This document shows positions 1 through 5,320 of a stretch of DNA of 10,103 bases, in pieces. The DNA lies in NCBI GenBank assembly GCA_903862155.1, contig CAIOXF010000339.1, positions 1 to 10,103 of the forward strand, written 5' to 3'. The stretch's first letter is position 1. Every line of letters begins with the position of its first letter. The notes under the pieces are model-generated. The model was not told where the DNA came from, did no database searches, and was given only the letters and a program-made list of their open reading frames with translations. The position numbers and the translations under genes are program-made. This DNA is from an uncultured cyanobacterium. GTDB taxonomy: Bacteria; Cyanobacteriota; Cyanobacteriia; PCC-6307; Cyanobiaceae.

Positions 1-73
1 CGTCGGGCCGCAGGCCGAGCACCTCCAGGTGCAGGTTGATCTTGGCCGGGGCGGTAACGGTGCACGGAGCCAT
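1..73 (-). CDS. ispE: 4-diphosphocytidyl-2-C-methyl-D-erythritol kinase (IspE), N-terminal fragment
   Basis: Only the first 24 codons lie in the window; the rest continues beyond position 1. The reading from the ATG at 73 gives MAPCTVTAPAKINLHLEVLG and then LRPD. The APAKINL(H/F)L string is the typical first strand of GHMP kinases of the IspE type, which begin within a few residues of the start codon. IspE phosphorylates CDP-methylerythritol in the cytosolic MEP pathway of isoprenoid synthesis, which cyanobacteria use for carotenoids, phytol and quinones. It starts 14 bp downstream of the ksgA stop on the same strand, so the two are probably co-transcribed; a ksgA-ispE pairing is common in bacteria including cyanobacteria. 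The family call rests on a short stretch but fits both motif and context. Confidence 0.88.
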   Translation of the reverse strand, partial: MAPCTVTAPAKINLHLEVLGLRPD

Positions 74-87
74 CGAGGGGCAGAGCC

Positions 88-909
88 TCAGCTGGGGTGG
101 GCGTTGGCCTGATTCAAGCCCGCCGCCAGGGCCACCCAGGCCGCGGGAGCCACGTCCTGGGGCCGCTGGCCCAGCTCAATCCCTGCAGCACTGGCCAGCT
201 CCTGCAGCACCGCCGGATCCGCTAGGCCGGCCAGGGTGTTGCGCAGCATCTTGCGGCGCGAGGCAAAGCAACGCTTCACCAGGCTTTCCACCGTGCGGGC
301 CATGGCCGGATCGAGCCGCTGCTCTGGCGGCAAGGGATCAATGGCGATCACCTCCGACTCCACCTTCGGTGGCGGCTTGAAGGAGCGCGGCGGCACCGGA
401 CACACCGTGCGGCACTGGCCCAACAGCTGCATGCGCACACTCAGGGCCGAGTAGGCGCTGCTGCCGGGCTTGCTGCGGATGCGCTCGCCCACCTCTTTCT
501 GTACGAGCAGCACCAGGCGCCGATAGGGCTCAGCTACTGGCCGATCGAGCCGGCCCACCAGTCGCTCCAACAGCGGACCAGTGATGTTGTACGGGATGTT
601 GGCCACCACGGCGGTGGCCTCCGGCAGGGGTACCGCCAGCACATCCCCCTCGGTGAGGGAAAAGCGCGGGTCGCTGCCGAAACGCTCCCTCAGCCCCCCC
701 ACGAGGTCGCGGTCGAGCTCCACGGCCTGGATCGCGGCCGCCGGTGAGGCGAGCAGCCGTTCGGTGAGCGCCCCCCGGCCCGGACCCACCTCCAGCACCC
801 GATCGTCTGGCGTGAGTTCAGCGGCGGCCACGATCTGCTGCAGCACCCCCTGATCCACCAGCCAGTGCTGGCCGAAACGCTTGCGGGCGCGGTGGGCGGC
901 GAAGCTCAT
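88..909 (-). CDS. rsmA: 16S rRNA (adenine1518-N6/adenine1519-N6)-dimethyltransferase RsmA/KsgA
   Basis: 273 residues, the usual length of KsgA. The enzyme uses S-adenosylmethionine to dimethylate two adjacent adenosines near the 3' end of 16S rRNA during late assembly of the small ribosomal subunit. Visible motifs: the N-terminal basic signature RKRFGQHWL (residues 9-17, a variant of RFGQNFL), SAM-binding motif I VLEVGPGRG (38-46), acidic residue after strand 2 in VELD (63-66), EGDV (87-90), and the catalytic motif IV NIPY (104-107). PPRSFKPPPKVES in the middle and the C-terminal helical part with CFASRRKMLRNTL also match the family. The ATG at 909 puts the basic motif at the expected distance from the N-terminus. 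It is the first gene of a minus-strand pair with ispE. Nothing is broken or missing. Confidence 0.97.
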   Translation of the reverse strand: MSFAAHRARKRFGQHWLVDQGVLQQIVAAAELTPDDRVLEVGPGRGALTERLLASPAAAIQAVELDRDLVGGLRERFGSDPRFSLTEGDVLAVPLPEATAVVANIPYNITGPLLERLVGRLDRPVAEPYRRLVLLVQKEVGERIRSKPGSSAYSALSVRMQLLGQCRTVCPVPPRSFKPPPKVESEVIAIDPLPPEQRLDPAMARTVESLVKRCFASRRKMLRNTLAGLADPAVLQELASAAGIELGQRPQDVAPAAWVALAAGLNQANAHPS

Positions 910-989
910 GGGGGCCGATGGCTATCTCCAGATTGCCCTGCACCGGTGATGGGTTCTGGCGCCGCTAGACCGGAACCAGCCGCATCGAT

Positions 990-1250
990 GTGATGGCCTG
1001 GTTCCGTGGGCTCGCCGCCCTCGCCGCCGCGCTGGCCCTGGGGGCACCGGCCCTGGCCGGCAGCGCCACCTCCGATTCGATCTGGGACCGCAAGCACGCC
1101 CTGCAATCGGCGATGGAAGCCATGCCCGCCGGAGCCACACTCACCAACCAGCGCTGCGAAACGCTCGAGGTGGGGCTCGACAACATCCGCTACCGCTGCA
1201 CGGTCTGGTGGAGCGACACCCCCGCGCCAGCACCGGCTCCGGCTCCTTGA
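990..1250 (+). CDS. small exported hypothetical protein
   Basis: 86 residues from GTG at 990, or 85 from the ATG at 993, which I slightly prefer. I do not recognise a family. The N-terminus is a clear Sec signal peptide (WFRG, then a long Ala/Leu core ending near ALAG, about residue 24). The mature part is about 60 residues and has two cysteines, in RCETLEV and YRCTVWW, which could form a disulfide in the periplasm or thylakoid lumen. A short Pro/Ala tail (APAPAPAP) ends the protein. The signal peptide and the balanced mature sequence support a real gene. It diverges from ksgA across an 80-bp gap, so both may have promoters there, although I see no strong -10 box. It ends 2 bp before the stop of the opposing YraN gene. 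Confidence 0.72.
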   Translation: MMAWFRGLAALAAALALGAPALAGSATSDSIWDRKHALQSAMEAMPAGATLTNQRCETLEVGLDNIRYRCTVWWSDTPAPAPAPAP

Positions 1251-1252
1251 CG

Positions 1253-1624
1253 TCAGGCCGCCACGCGGATCCAGCGCACCGGTCCCCGGGCCGGCGGCAA
1301 CGGCACCAGCGCATACACCAGCTCGGCCGGATCCTCCGCCCGATGGCCATGGGCCGCCTGCCAGCAGGCAAAGGCACGGCTCAGTCGTGCGCGTTTGCCT
1401 GCGCCCAGGGCGGCTACCCCCCAGCCATCAACGCCGCTGCGGCGGCCCTTCACCTCCACCACCAGCAACCGGCCTGGCTTGTGGAGCACCAGATCCAGTT
1501 CGCCCCAGCGGCAGCGCCAGTTGCGATCCAGCAGCTGCCAGCCCCGTTGCTTTAGCAGCCGCAACGCCCGCTGCTCCGCCCAGCGGCCCGCCACCACGGG
1601 CGCCGGCCCCGCCGCTGCTCGCAT
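1253..1624 (-). CDS. YraN family (UPF0102) endonuclease-like protein
   Basis: 123 residues, the typical length of the UPF0102/YraN family, which has a PD-(D/E)XK nuclease-like fold. Visible motifs in order: GRWAEQRALRLLKQRGW (13-29), matching the family opening with the conserved Glu in a G..AE..A helix; a positive NWRCRWGELDLV segment with E42 and D44; and VVEVKGRRS with E57 and K59, the ExK half of the nuclease centre. All acidic and lysine positions expected for the fold are present, so the site looks intact. The biological role of the family is not firmly known; links to recombination or DNA processing are inferred from the fold. The ATG at 1624 places the first motif correctly. It converges on the small exported gene with a 2-bp gap and diverges from the pentapeptide gene over 50 bp. 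Confidence 0.9.
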   Translation of the reverse strand: MRAAAGPAPVVAGRWAEQRALRLLKQRGWQLLDRNWRCRWGELDLVLHKPGRLLVVEVKGRRSGVDGWGVAALGAGKRARLSRAFACWQAAHGHRAEDPAELVYALVPLPPARGPVRWIRVAA

Positions 1625-1674
1625 CCAACGCCCCGCACCACTGTTCCTAGGGTTCCCCCATCCGTCTCGCCGCC

Positions 1675-2184
1675 GTGATCGCTGCCCTGCGCCGCTTCCG
1701 CCGCCATGCCCTCACTGGGCTGGTTTGCCTCTGCCTTGGGCTTGCATCCAGCCTCGGACTGGCCGCCCCCGCCGGTGCGGCGATGGATGTGGCCAAGCAG
1801 GTGCTGATTGGTGCGGATTACGCCGGCCAGGATCTGCGCGGCGCCACCTTCAACCTCTCCAACCTGCGCGACGCCAACCTCTCCGGCGCCGACCTGCAGG
1901 GGGCCAGCCTGTTCGGCGCCAAGCTGCAAGACGCCGATCTCAGCAACACCAACCTGCGGGAGGCCACGCTCGATTCGGCCGTCTTCAACGGCACCAACCT
2001 CACCAATGCGGTGCTGGAAGACGCCTTCGCCTTCAACACCAAGTTCAGCGATGTGCTGATCGAAGGCGCCGACTTCACCAACGTGCCCCTGCGCGGTGAT
2101 GCGCTCAAAACCCTCTGCGCTACCGCCAGCGGCACCAACCCGGTGACCGGCCGCGACACCCGCGACACCCTGGGCTGCAGCTGA
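1675..2184 (+). CDS. exported pentapeptide-repeat protein, probably thylakoid-lumen or periplasmic
   Basis: 169 residues starting with GTG; no upstream in-frame alternative fits the signal peptide as well. Residues 1-36 form a signal peptide: basic start with RRFRR, a Leu-rich core, and a probable AGA-AMD cleavage near 35/36. From about residue 45 to 140 there are tandem A(D/N)LXX pentapeptides (DLRGA, DANLS, GADLQ, GAKLQ, DADLS, NTNLR and so on), giving a right-handed quadrilateral beta helix. The C-terminus carries Cys148 and Cys168 around a TGRDT segment, resembling the disulfide-bracketed end of lumenal cyanobacterial pentapeptide proteins such as Rfr32 of Cyanothece, to which I compare it from memory. 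The molecular role of these lumenal proteins is unknown. The next gene starts one base after the stop, so translation is probably coupled. Confidence 0.92.
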   Translation: MIAALRRFRRHALTGLVCLCLGLASSLGLAAPAGAAMDVAKQVLIGADYAGQDLRGATFNLSNLRDANLSGADLQGASLFGAKLQDADLSNTNLREATLDSAVFNGTNLTNAVLEDAFAFNTKFSDVLIEGADFTNVPLRGDALKTLCATASGTNPVTGRDTRDTLGCS

Positions 2185-2185
2185 G

Positions 2186-2638
2186 ATGAGCTTTGACGCC
2201 CGCAGTCTCGATCGGCTCCGTGAGCTGGGCCGCACCCTGCCCAAGCCGCTGCCCAAACCGGAAGCGCCGCCGGCCCCCAAGGCCAGCGAACAGCGCCACA
2301 AGGTGGAAACCGAAACCAACCCCGAGGCGCTATTCCGGGAACTGATGCAGGCCAGTGCCGATGGCACGGTGCCGCCGCACCTGATGGCGCGGCTCAAGGA
2401 GCTGGAGGCCAGCCGCTCGCCGCGGCGCCGGCCCACACGCCCGGCCGCCGGGATTCCGGTGGATGCGGCTCGGGCCGGCATCGAACTGGGCCGCGAGGAG
2501 CCCCCCGCGCCACCGCCTGCTCCACAGAAAAAGCCTGGCCGCACCACTAGCCCCCGGCCCGGCAAAGCCCGCAGCAGTGAAGAGGAATCGCTCTACTCCG
2601 CGTTCCAGGAGCTGCTCCTGGAAGACGACGACGCATGA
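2186..2638 (+). CDS. Pro-rich conserved-hypothetical-type protein
   Basis: 150 residues; no family recognised. There is no signal peptide or membrane segment, so it is presumably cytosolic. Three parts can be seen: an N-terminal short helix (SLDRLRELGRTL) followed by a KPLPKPEAPPAPK linker; a central, probably helical block (NPEALFRELMQASADGTVPPHLMARLKELE, about residues 45-74); and a long low-complexity Pro/Arg/Lys stretch ending in an acidic helix (EEESLYSAFQELLLEDDDA) at the C-terminus. Most of it is probably disordered, with two short helical segments as candidate binding sites. It starts 1 bp after the pentapeptide gene, and its own stop overlaps the next start as ATGA, so all three genes look like one translationally coupled unit. 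The coupling is the main argument that it is genuine. Confidence 0.8.
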   Translation: MSFDARSLDRLRELGRTLPKPLPKPEAPPAPKASEQRHKVETETNPEALFRELMQASADGTVPPHLMARLKELEASRSPRRRPTRPAAGIPVDAARAGIELGREEPPAPPPAPQKKPGRTTSPRPGKARSSEEESLYSAFQELLLEDDDA

Positions 2639-3009
2639 GGGCGATCTGGGCCCTGAGCCTGGCCGCGCTACTGGCCCCGGCAGCACTCGCGGCAGGAACT
2701 CCCAGCGGCCGTTCGCCCCTGCCTAAACCCGACGCCGTCAGCGAGAAGGAGGCCTTCATGCTGATGTTCGGCAAGGGCAATGGCGCTATGCGCGTGCTGT
2801 GTGCCCTGGAGCGAGACGGCCTGATCAGCCGCGCCACCCGCCAGCGTTATCTGGATCGGCTGGAGCAACTGCTCAGCGAACCGGGCGACACCGCCAACGA
2901 CCGGCGCAACGCCCGCATCGGCATGGCCTTCGCCGACCGGCGCCCGGGCCTCTGCCCCGAACGCCTGATCCAGCCGTCAACGCCGGGAACCCCGAAAGCC
3001 CATCCGTAG
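2635..3009 (+). CDS. small exported hypothetical protein with two cysteines
   Basis: 124 residues from the ATG that overlaps the preceding stop by 4 bp (ATGA). No family recognised. Residues 1-20 are a signal peptide (MRAIWALSLAALL, then ALAA) with likely cleavage at ALAA-GT. The mature part has a helical core (SEKEAFMLMFGKGNGAMRVLCALERDGLIS, then TRQRYLDRLEQLL) and two cysteines, C56 and C107, which could pair outside the cytoplasm. The pattern GxMRxLCxLxxxGLIS resembles small secreted conserved proteins of picocyanobacteria, but this is from general impression only. It is the third gene of the coupled run that opens with the exported pentapeptide protein. It ends 47 bp before the gap start, and the gap gene could be read from the same transcript. 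Confidence 0.8.
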   Translation: MRAIWALSLAALLAPAALAAGTPSGRSPLPKPDAVSEKEAFMLMFGKGNGAMRVLCALERDGLISRATRQRYLDRLEQLLSEPGDTANDRRNARIGMAFADRRPGLCPERLIQPSTPGTPKAHP

Positions 3010-3013
3010 GCTG

Positions 3014-3044
3014 AGCCGGGGCTTTCCCAGCCCAGCACCCGGCT
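3014..3044 (+). other. small hairpin-forming leader before gap
   Basis: The 47 bp between the exported protein gene and gap contain two overlapping inverted repeats: AGCCGGG at 3014-3020 with CCCGGCT at 3038-3044, and GGGCT at 3019-3023 with AGCCC at 3029-3033. They share bases and cannot form together, except in part. The downstream sequence is CT-rich but has no run of Ts, so it is a weak candidate for a terminator. It could attenuate transcription or mark an mRNA processing site, or be chance in GC-rich DNA. Confidence 0.25.
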
Positions 3045-3056
3045 TCGCTTCACCCC

Positions 3057-4058
3057 ATGACCATCCGCATCGGCATCAACGGCTTCGGCCGCATCGGTCG
3101 TCTCGCCTTCCGCCGCGCCGTCACCCTCAGTGACGTGGAAGTGGTGGGCATCAACGACCTGATCGATGTGGAGTACCTGGCATACATGCTCCGCTACGAC
3201 TCCACCCACGGCCGCTTCAATGGCGAGGTGGCGGTGGAGAACGGCCAGCTGGTGGTGAATGGCAAGGCGATCCGCATCACTGCCGAGCGCGATCCCAACA
3301 ACCTCAAGTGGGGCGATGTGGGCGCCGACTACGTGCTGGAAAGCACCGGCTTCTTCCTCACCGATGAGGCTGCCCGTGCCCACATCAACGCCGGTGCCAA
3401 GCGCGTGGTGATGAGCGCTCCCTCCAAGGACGCCACCCCAATCTTCGTGATGGGCGTGAACCACACCACCTACGCCGGCCAGGACATCGTGTCCAACGCC
3501 AGCTGCACCACCAACTGCCTGGCGCCGATGGCCAAGGTGGTGCACGACAACTTCGGCATCGTGAACGGTCTGATGACCACCGTTCACGCCACCACCGCCA
3601 CCCAGAAAACCGTGGATGGCCCCTCGGTGAAGGACTGGCGCGGCGGCCGCGGTGCGGCCCAGAACATCATCCCCAGCTCCACCGGTGCCGCCAAGGCCGT
3701 GGGCCGCGTGATCCCCGAGCTCAACGGCAAGCTCACCGGCATGGCCTTCCGCGTGCCCACCCCCGATGTGTCGGTGGTGGACCTCACGGTGAACCTGGCC
3801 AAGCCCGCCAGCTACGAGCAGATCAAGGCCGCCATGAAGGCCGCCAGCGAGGGCCCGATGGCCGGGATCCTCGGCTACACCGAAGACGAGGTGGTGAGCA
3901 CCGATTTCCTCGGCGAGAGCTGCACCTCGGTGTTCGATGCCGGCGCCGGCATCGCCCTCACCGACACCTTCGTGAAGCTGGTGGCCTGGTACGACAACGA
4001 GTGGGGCTACAGCTGCAAGTGCATCGACCTGATGCGCCACATGGCCACGGTTGGCTGA
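3057..4058 (+). CDS. gap: glyceraldehyde-3-phosphate dehydrogenase, GapA-like NAD-type
   Basis: 333 residues, full length. It catalyses the reversible oxidative phosphorylation of glyceraldehyde-3-phosphate to 1,3-bisphosphoglycerate in the cytosol. Visible features: Rossmann motif NGFGRIGR (8-15); Asp34 in INDLID, the adenosine-ribose-binding acid typical of NAD enzymes; YDSTHGRF (47-54); catalytic Cys150 in SNASCTTN; His177 in TTVHATTATQK; and the DGPSVKDWRGGR block (187-198). In that block, Gly-Pro replaces the Ala-Ser pair and WRGGRGA replaces the RRARAA of the photosynthetic NADP-using Gap2/GapA-B class. The C-terminal WYDNEWGYS motif is intact. From memory it follows E. coli GapA closely along its whole length, so it is most likely the catabolic glycolytic enzyme rather than the Calvin-cycle Gap2, which would be elsewhere in the genome. 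A strong terminator follows. Confidence 0.97.
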   Translation: MTIRIGINGFGRIGRLAFRRAVTLSDVEVVGINDLIDVEYLAYMLRYDSTHGRFNGEVAVENGQLVVNGKAIRITAERDPNNLKWGDVGADYVLESTGFFLTDEAARAHINAGAKRVVMSAPSKDATPIFVMGVNHTTYAGQDIVSNASCTTNCLAPMAKVVHDNFGIVNGLMTTVHATTATQKTVDGPSVKDWRGGRGAAQNIIPSSTGAAKAVGRVIPELNGKLTGMAFRVPTPDVSVVDLTVNLAKPASYEQIKAAMKAASEGPMAGILGYTEDEVVSTDFLGESCTSVFDAGAGIALTDTFVKLVAWYDNEWGYSCKCIDLMRHMATVG

Positions 4059-4089
4059 TCGACGGTTCACGACGACCTGCTGCCAGTTT

Positions 4090-4128
4090 CGGCGTGCCTG
4101 ATTAAACCTCGGGCACGCCGTTTCTTTT
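4090..4128 (+). terminator. intrinsic terminator downstream of gap
   Basis: A 12-bp stem runs from CGGCGTGCCTGA (4090-4101) to TCGGGCACGCCG (4109-4120), with one G-T wobble and a 7-base loop TTAAACC. It is followed by TTTCTTTT (4121-4128). This is a textbook Rho-independent terminator, placed 31 bp after the gap stop and only 10 bp before the next ATG on the same strand. Confidence 0.93.
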
Positions 4129-4138
4129 GGCTTGCACC

Positions 4139-4444
4139 ATGCCCCTGATCGATGCCTATGTGGCCGGCTGGCAGCGCTCGTTTGACTACGAGGGCCGCTC
4201 CAACCGGGGCGATTACTGGTGGTTCGTGCTGGCCAACCTGATCGTGGCGCTGATCATCAACGCCATTTCCAGCAAGCTCTACAACATCTACGCAGTCACC
4301 AGCATTCTGCCTGGCCTGCCCTTGGTGATCCGCCGCCTGCGTGACATCGGCAAGGCCTGGCCGTGGATCTTGATTGGCCTCATCCCAATCATCGGCGGCA
4401 TCTGGCTGATCGTGCTGTTCTGCCAGCCATCAATCACCGCATGA
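4139..4444 (+). CDS. DUF805 family small membrane protein
   Basis: 101 residues from the ATG at 4139; an in-frame TTG four codons earlier lies in the terminator T-run and is unlikely. The family signature is clear: a short N-terminal part with W..SFDYEGRSNRGDYWWF (residues 11-29), then hydrophobic segments at about 29-44, 50-65 and 74-95, with IRRLRDIGKAWPW (64-76) matching the (I/V)RRLHDxGxSxWW loop and LIGLIPIIGGIWL closing the membrane part. It is an inner-membrane protein of unknown function. It is a little shorter than many members because the usual polar Gly/Pro-rich tail is reduced to QPSITA. With the gap terminator directly upstream, it needs its own promoter or readthrough. The gene on its right starts 57 bp downstream on the same strand. 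Confidence 0.9.
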   Translation: MPLIDAYVAGWQRSFDYEGRSNRGDYWWFVLANLIVALIINAISSKLYNIYAVTSILPGLPLVIRRLRDIGKAWPWILIGLIPIIGGIWLIVLFCQPSITA

Positions 4445-4454
4445 GACCGCCCAT

Positions 4455-4515
4455 GAGACAGACCGGGGAACTGGAACAGGGTCCAGCTGTGATCCACTCC
4501 GGTGTCCCCTGTCTC
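4455..4515 (+). other. possible RNA structure between the DUF805 gene and the next gene
   Basis: GAGACA (4455-4460) and GGGGA (4465-4469) can pair with TGTCTC (4510-4515) and TCCCC (4505-4509) across a small bulge, enclosing an inner hairpin CTGGA-ACAGGG-TCCAG (4471-4486). No T-run follows, so it is not a simple terminator. It would bury the GTG at 4502 if formed. The individual arms are short and chance pairing is possible. Confidence 0.25.
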
Positions 4516-4912
4516 CTCCTTGCCCCAGCCCGCCGCAGTGGCGGTGATCTCCGTGCTTGAGCCCAGCCGCGATCGGCAGAGCCACTGGCTGCTGCCCTGC
4601 GGCGGCTATCCCCAGGCCATCGCCGCCCTGCTCGCCGCCCCGCTGTGCAGCACCGGCCAACCCGCCCGCACCTGGCGCGAATGGCTGGCGGTGCTCGCCC
4701 CGCTACCGCCCCTGCCCGGCGCTGAAGCGAATGCCGCCCAGGAAAAACCAGCGCCGGTGTACCGCTACCTGCTCTGCCTACCGGCGGCCCAGCGCGAGGC
4801 AATCCGCATCTCCTGCTGGCGCCGCTATCCCGAAGGTCTGGGCTGGCAACGCCGCTGCGGCCCCATGCCCCTGCCGGCGTTCGTGGAGCGCTTCAGCGGG
4901 CGGGCGGCTTGA
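4502..4912 (+). CDS. hypothetical protein, cyanobacterial type
   Basis: 136 residues from GTG 4502; GTG codons at 4538 and 4544 are also possible starts, the later ones giving VAVISVLEPSRDRQ as the N-terminus. I do not recognise a characterised family. There is no signal peptide or membrane segment. The sequence is compact and globular-looking, with LLPCGGYPQAIAALLAAPLC near the front, a TWREWLAVLAPLPPLP segment, a short Ala/Glu-rich linker (about 73-82), and VYRYLLCLPAAQREAIRISC followed by WRRYPEGLGWQRR. Tryptophans and arginines are frequent, and four cysteines are present without a metal-site spacing. The composition is unlike a chance frame, and it fills the gap between DUF805 and mliC. 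Its last 20 bp overlap the 3' end of the opposing mliC gene. Confidence 0.65.
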   Translation: MSPVSSLPQPAAVAVISVLEPSRDRQSHWLLPCGGYPQAIAALLAAPLCSTGQPARTWREWLAVLAPLPPLPGAEANAAQEKPAPVYRYLLCLPAAQREAIRISCWRRYPEGLGWQRRCGPMPLPAFVERFSGRAA

Positions 4913-5222
4913 GCTGGCAGCTGTAAGACGGTGCCTTGCCCAGCTGCCAGGTGGCGTTGTCGCCCTTGATCCAGAAGGATTCCGCGCCACTTGCGTAGCG
5001 GGCTCCACTGGCGCCCATGGCCTGGGGCAAGCGGCGGGCACCCTCTCCCACTACCAGCACCACCTCGCTGGGCGACTGATTAAAGAAGAAGGCCGTTACG
5101 GGAGTGGCATCAAAGCGGCCCTTGCAGAGGTAGTCAGCGCGGATGGCCTCCTCGGCGCGGGCAGAGCCGGCAGCACCTGTGAGCAGCACACCAACCACGG
5201 CCAGCCCGAGCCCCATGTTCAT
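4893..5222 (-). CDS. mliC: exported MliC-type lysozyme inhibitor
   Basis: 109 residues from the ATG at 5222 (a second ATG lies two codons in). An upstream in-frame extension to 5288 would put an unlikely stretch before the signal peptide, so it is rejected. Residues 1-23 are a signal peptide ending ARA-EE without a lipobox cysteine, so the product should be soluble rather than a lipoprotein. The mature part fits the MliC/PliC domain: YLCKGRFDATPVTAFFFN (first Cys33), LPQAMGASGARYASG, FWIKGDNATW and SYSCQ (Cys102, probable disulfide partner). Ser72 in SGARY and Lys86 in IKGD are 14 residues apart, the same spacing I recall for the Ser and Lys that enter the c-type lysozyme active site in Pseudomonas MliC. 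The natural target here is unknown. It diverges from umuD and converges on the unknown gene at 4502. Confidence 0.85.
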   Translation of the reverse strand: MNMGLGLAVVGVLLTGAAGSARAEEAIRADYLCKGRFDATPVTAFFFNQSPSEVVLVVGEGARRLPQAMGASGARYASGAESFWIKGDNATWQLGKAPSYSCQLKPPAR

Positions 5223-5279
5223 TGGCGCAACCGCCCGAATGAGCCTCCAGCCTGGGCAACCCCACCCAGCACACGCAAC

Positions 5280-5293
5280 AGTACGCACGTACT
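5280..5293 (+). promoter_or_regulatory. LexA (SOS) box upstream of umuDC
   Basis: AGTACGCACGTACT is a palindrome with arms AGTAC and GTACT. It matches the published cyanobacterial LexA box (RGTACNNNDGTWCB in Anabaena; AGTAC-N4-GTACT type in picocyanobacteria) at every position except the D, which is C here. It lies 27 bp before the preferred umuD ATG. A weak -10-like TACTAA at 5290-5295 overlaps its right arm, so bound repressor would block the promoter. It is the only such box I noticed in the window. Confidence 0.85.
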
Positions 5294-5320
5294 AACGTGC
5301 ATGTCTTTCGCGCCCGCGCC

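Noticed and set aside
971..1006. Inverted repeat CGGAACCAG/CTGGTTCCG around the start codon of the small exported gene
   Set aside because: A 9-bp match with an 18-base loop is expected about once by chance in a GC-rich 10-kb window; no other support for a regulatory role.
1552..2565. Minus-strand frame of about 337 codons opposite the pentapeptide and Pro-rich genes
   Set aside because: Its repeats are the reverse reading of the pentapeptide repeats, and the plus-strand genes have signal peptide, repeats and coupling in their favour.
2847..4070. Open frame of about 407 codons on the minus strand opposite gap, rich in His, Gly and Val
   Set aside because: It mirrors the codon bias of gap (third-position C/G on the coding strand). 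The His/Gly/Val-rich composition is typical of an antisense shadow, and the gap reading is unquestionable.
4127..4138. TTG at 4127 as start of the DUF805 gene
   Set aside because: It lies in the T-run of the terminator, where transcription from upstream ends; the ATG at 4139 fits the family start.
5223..5288. N-terminal extension of mliC to 5288
   Set aside because: The extension (with VACAGWGCPGW) precedes a complete signal peptide starting at 5222 and would run into the SOS box; it is intergenic sequence.
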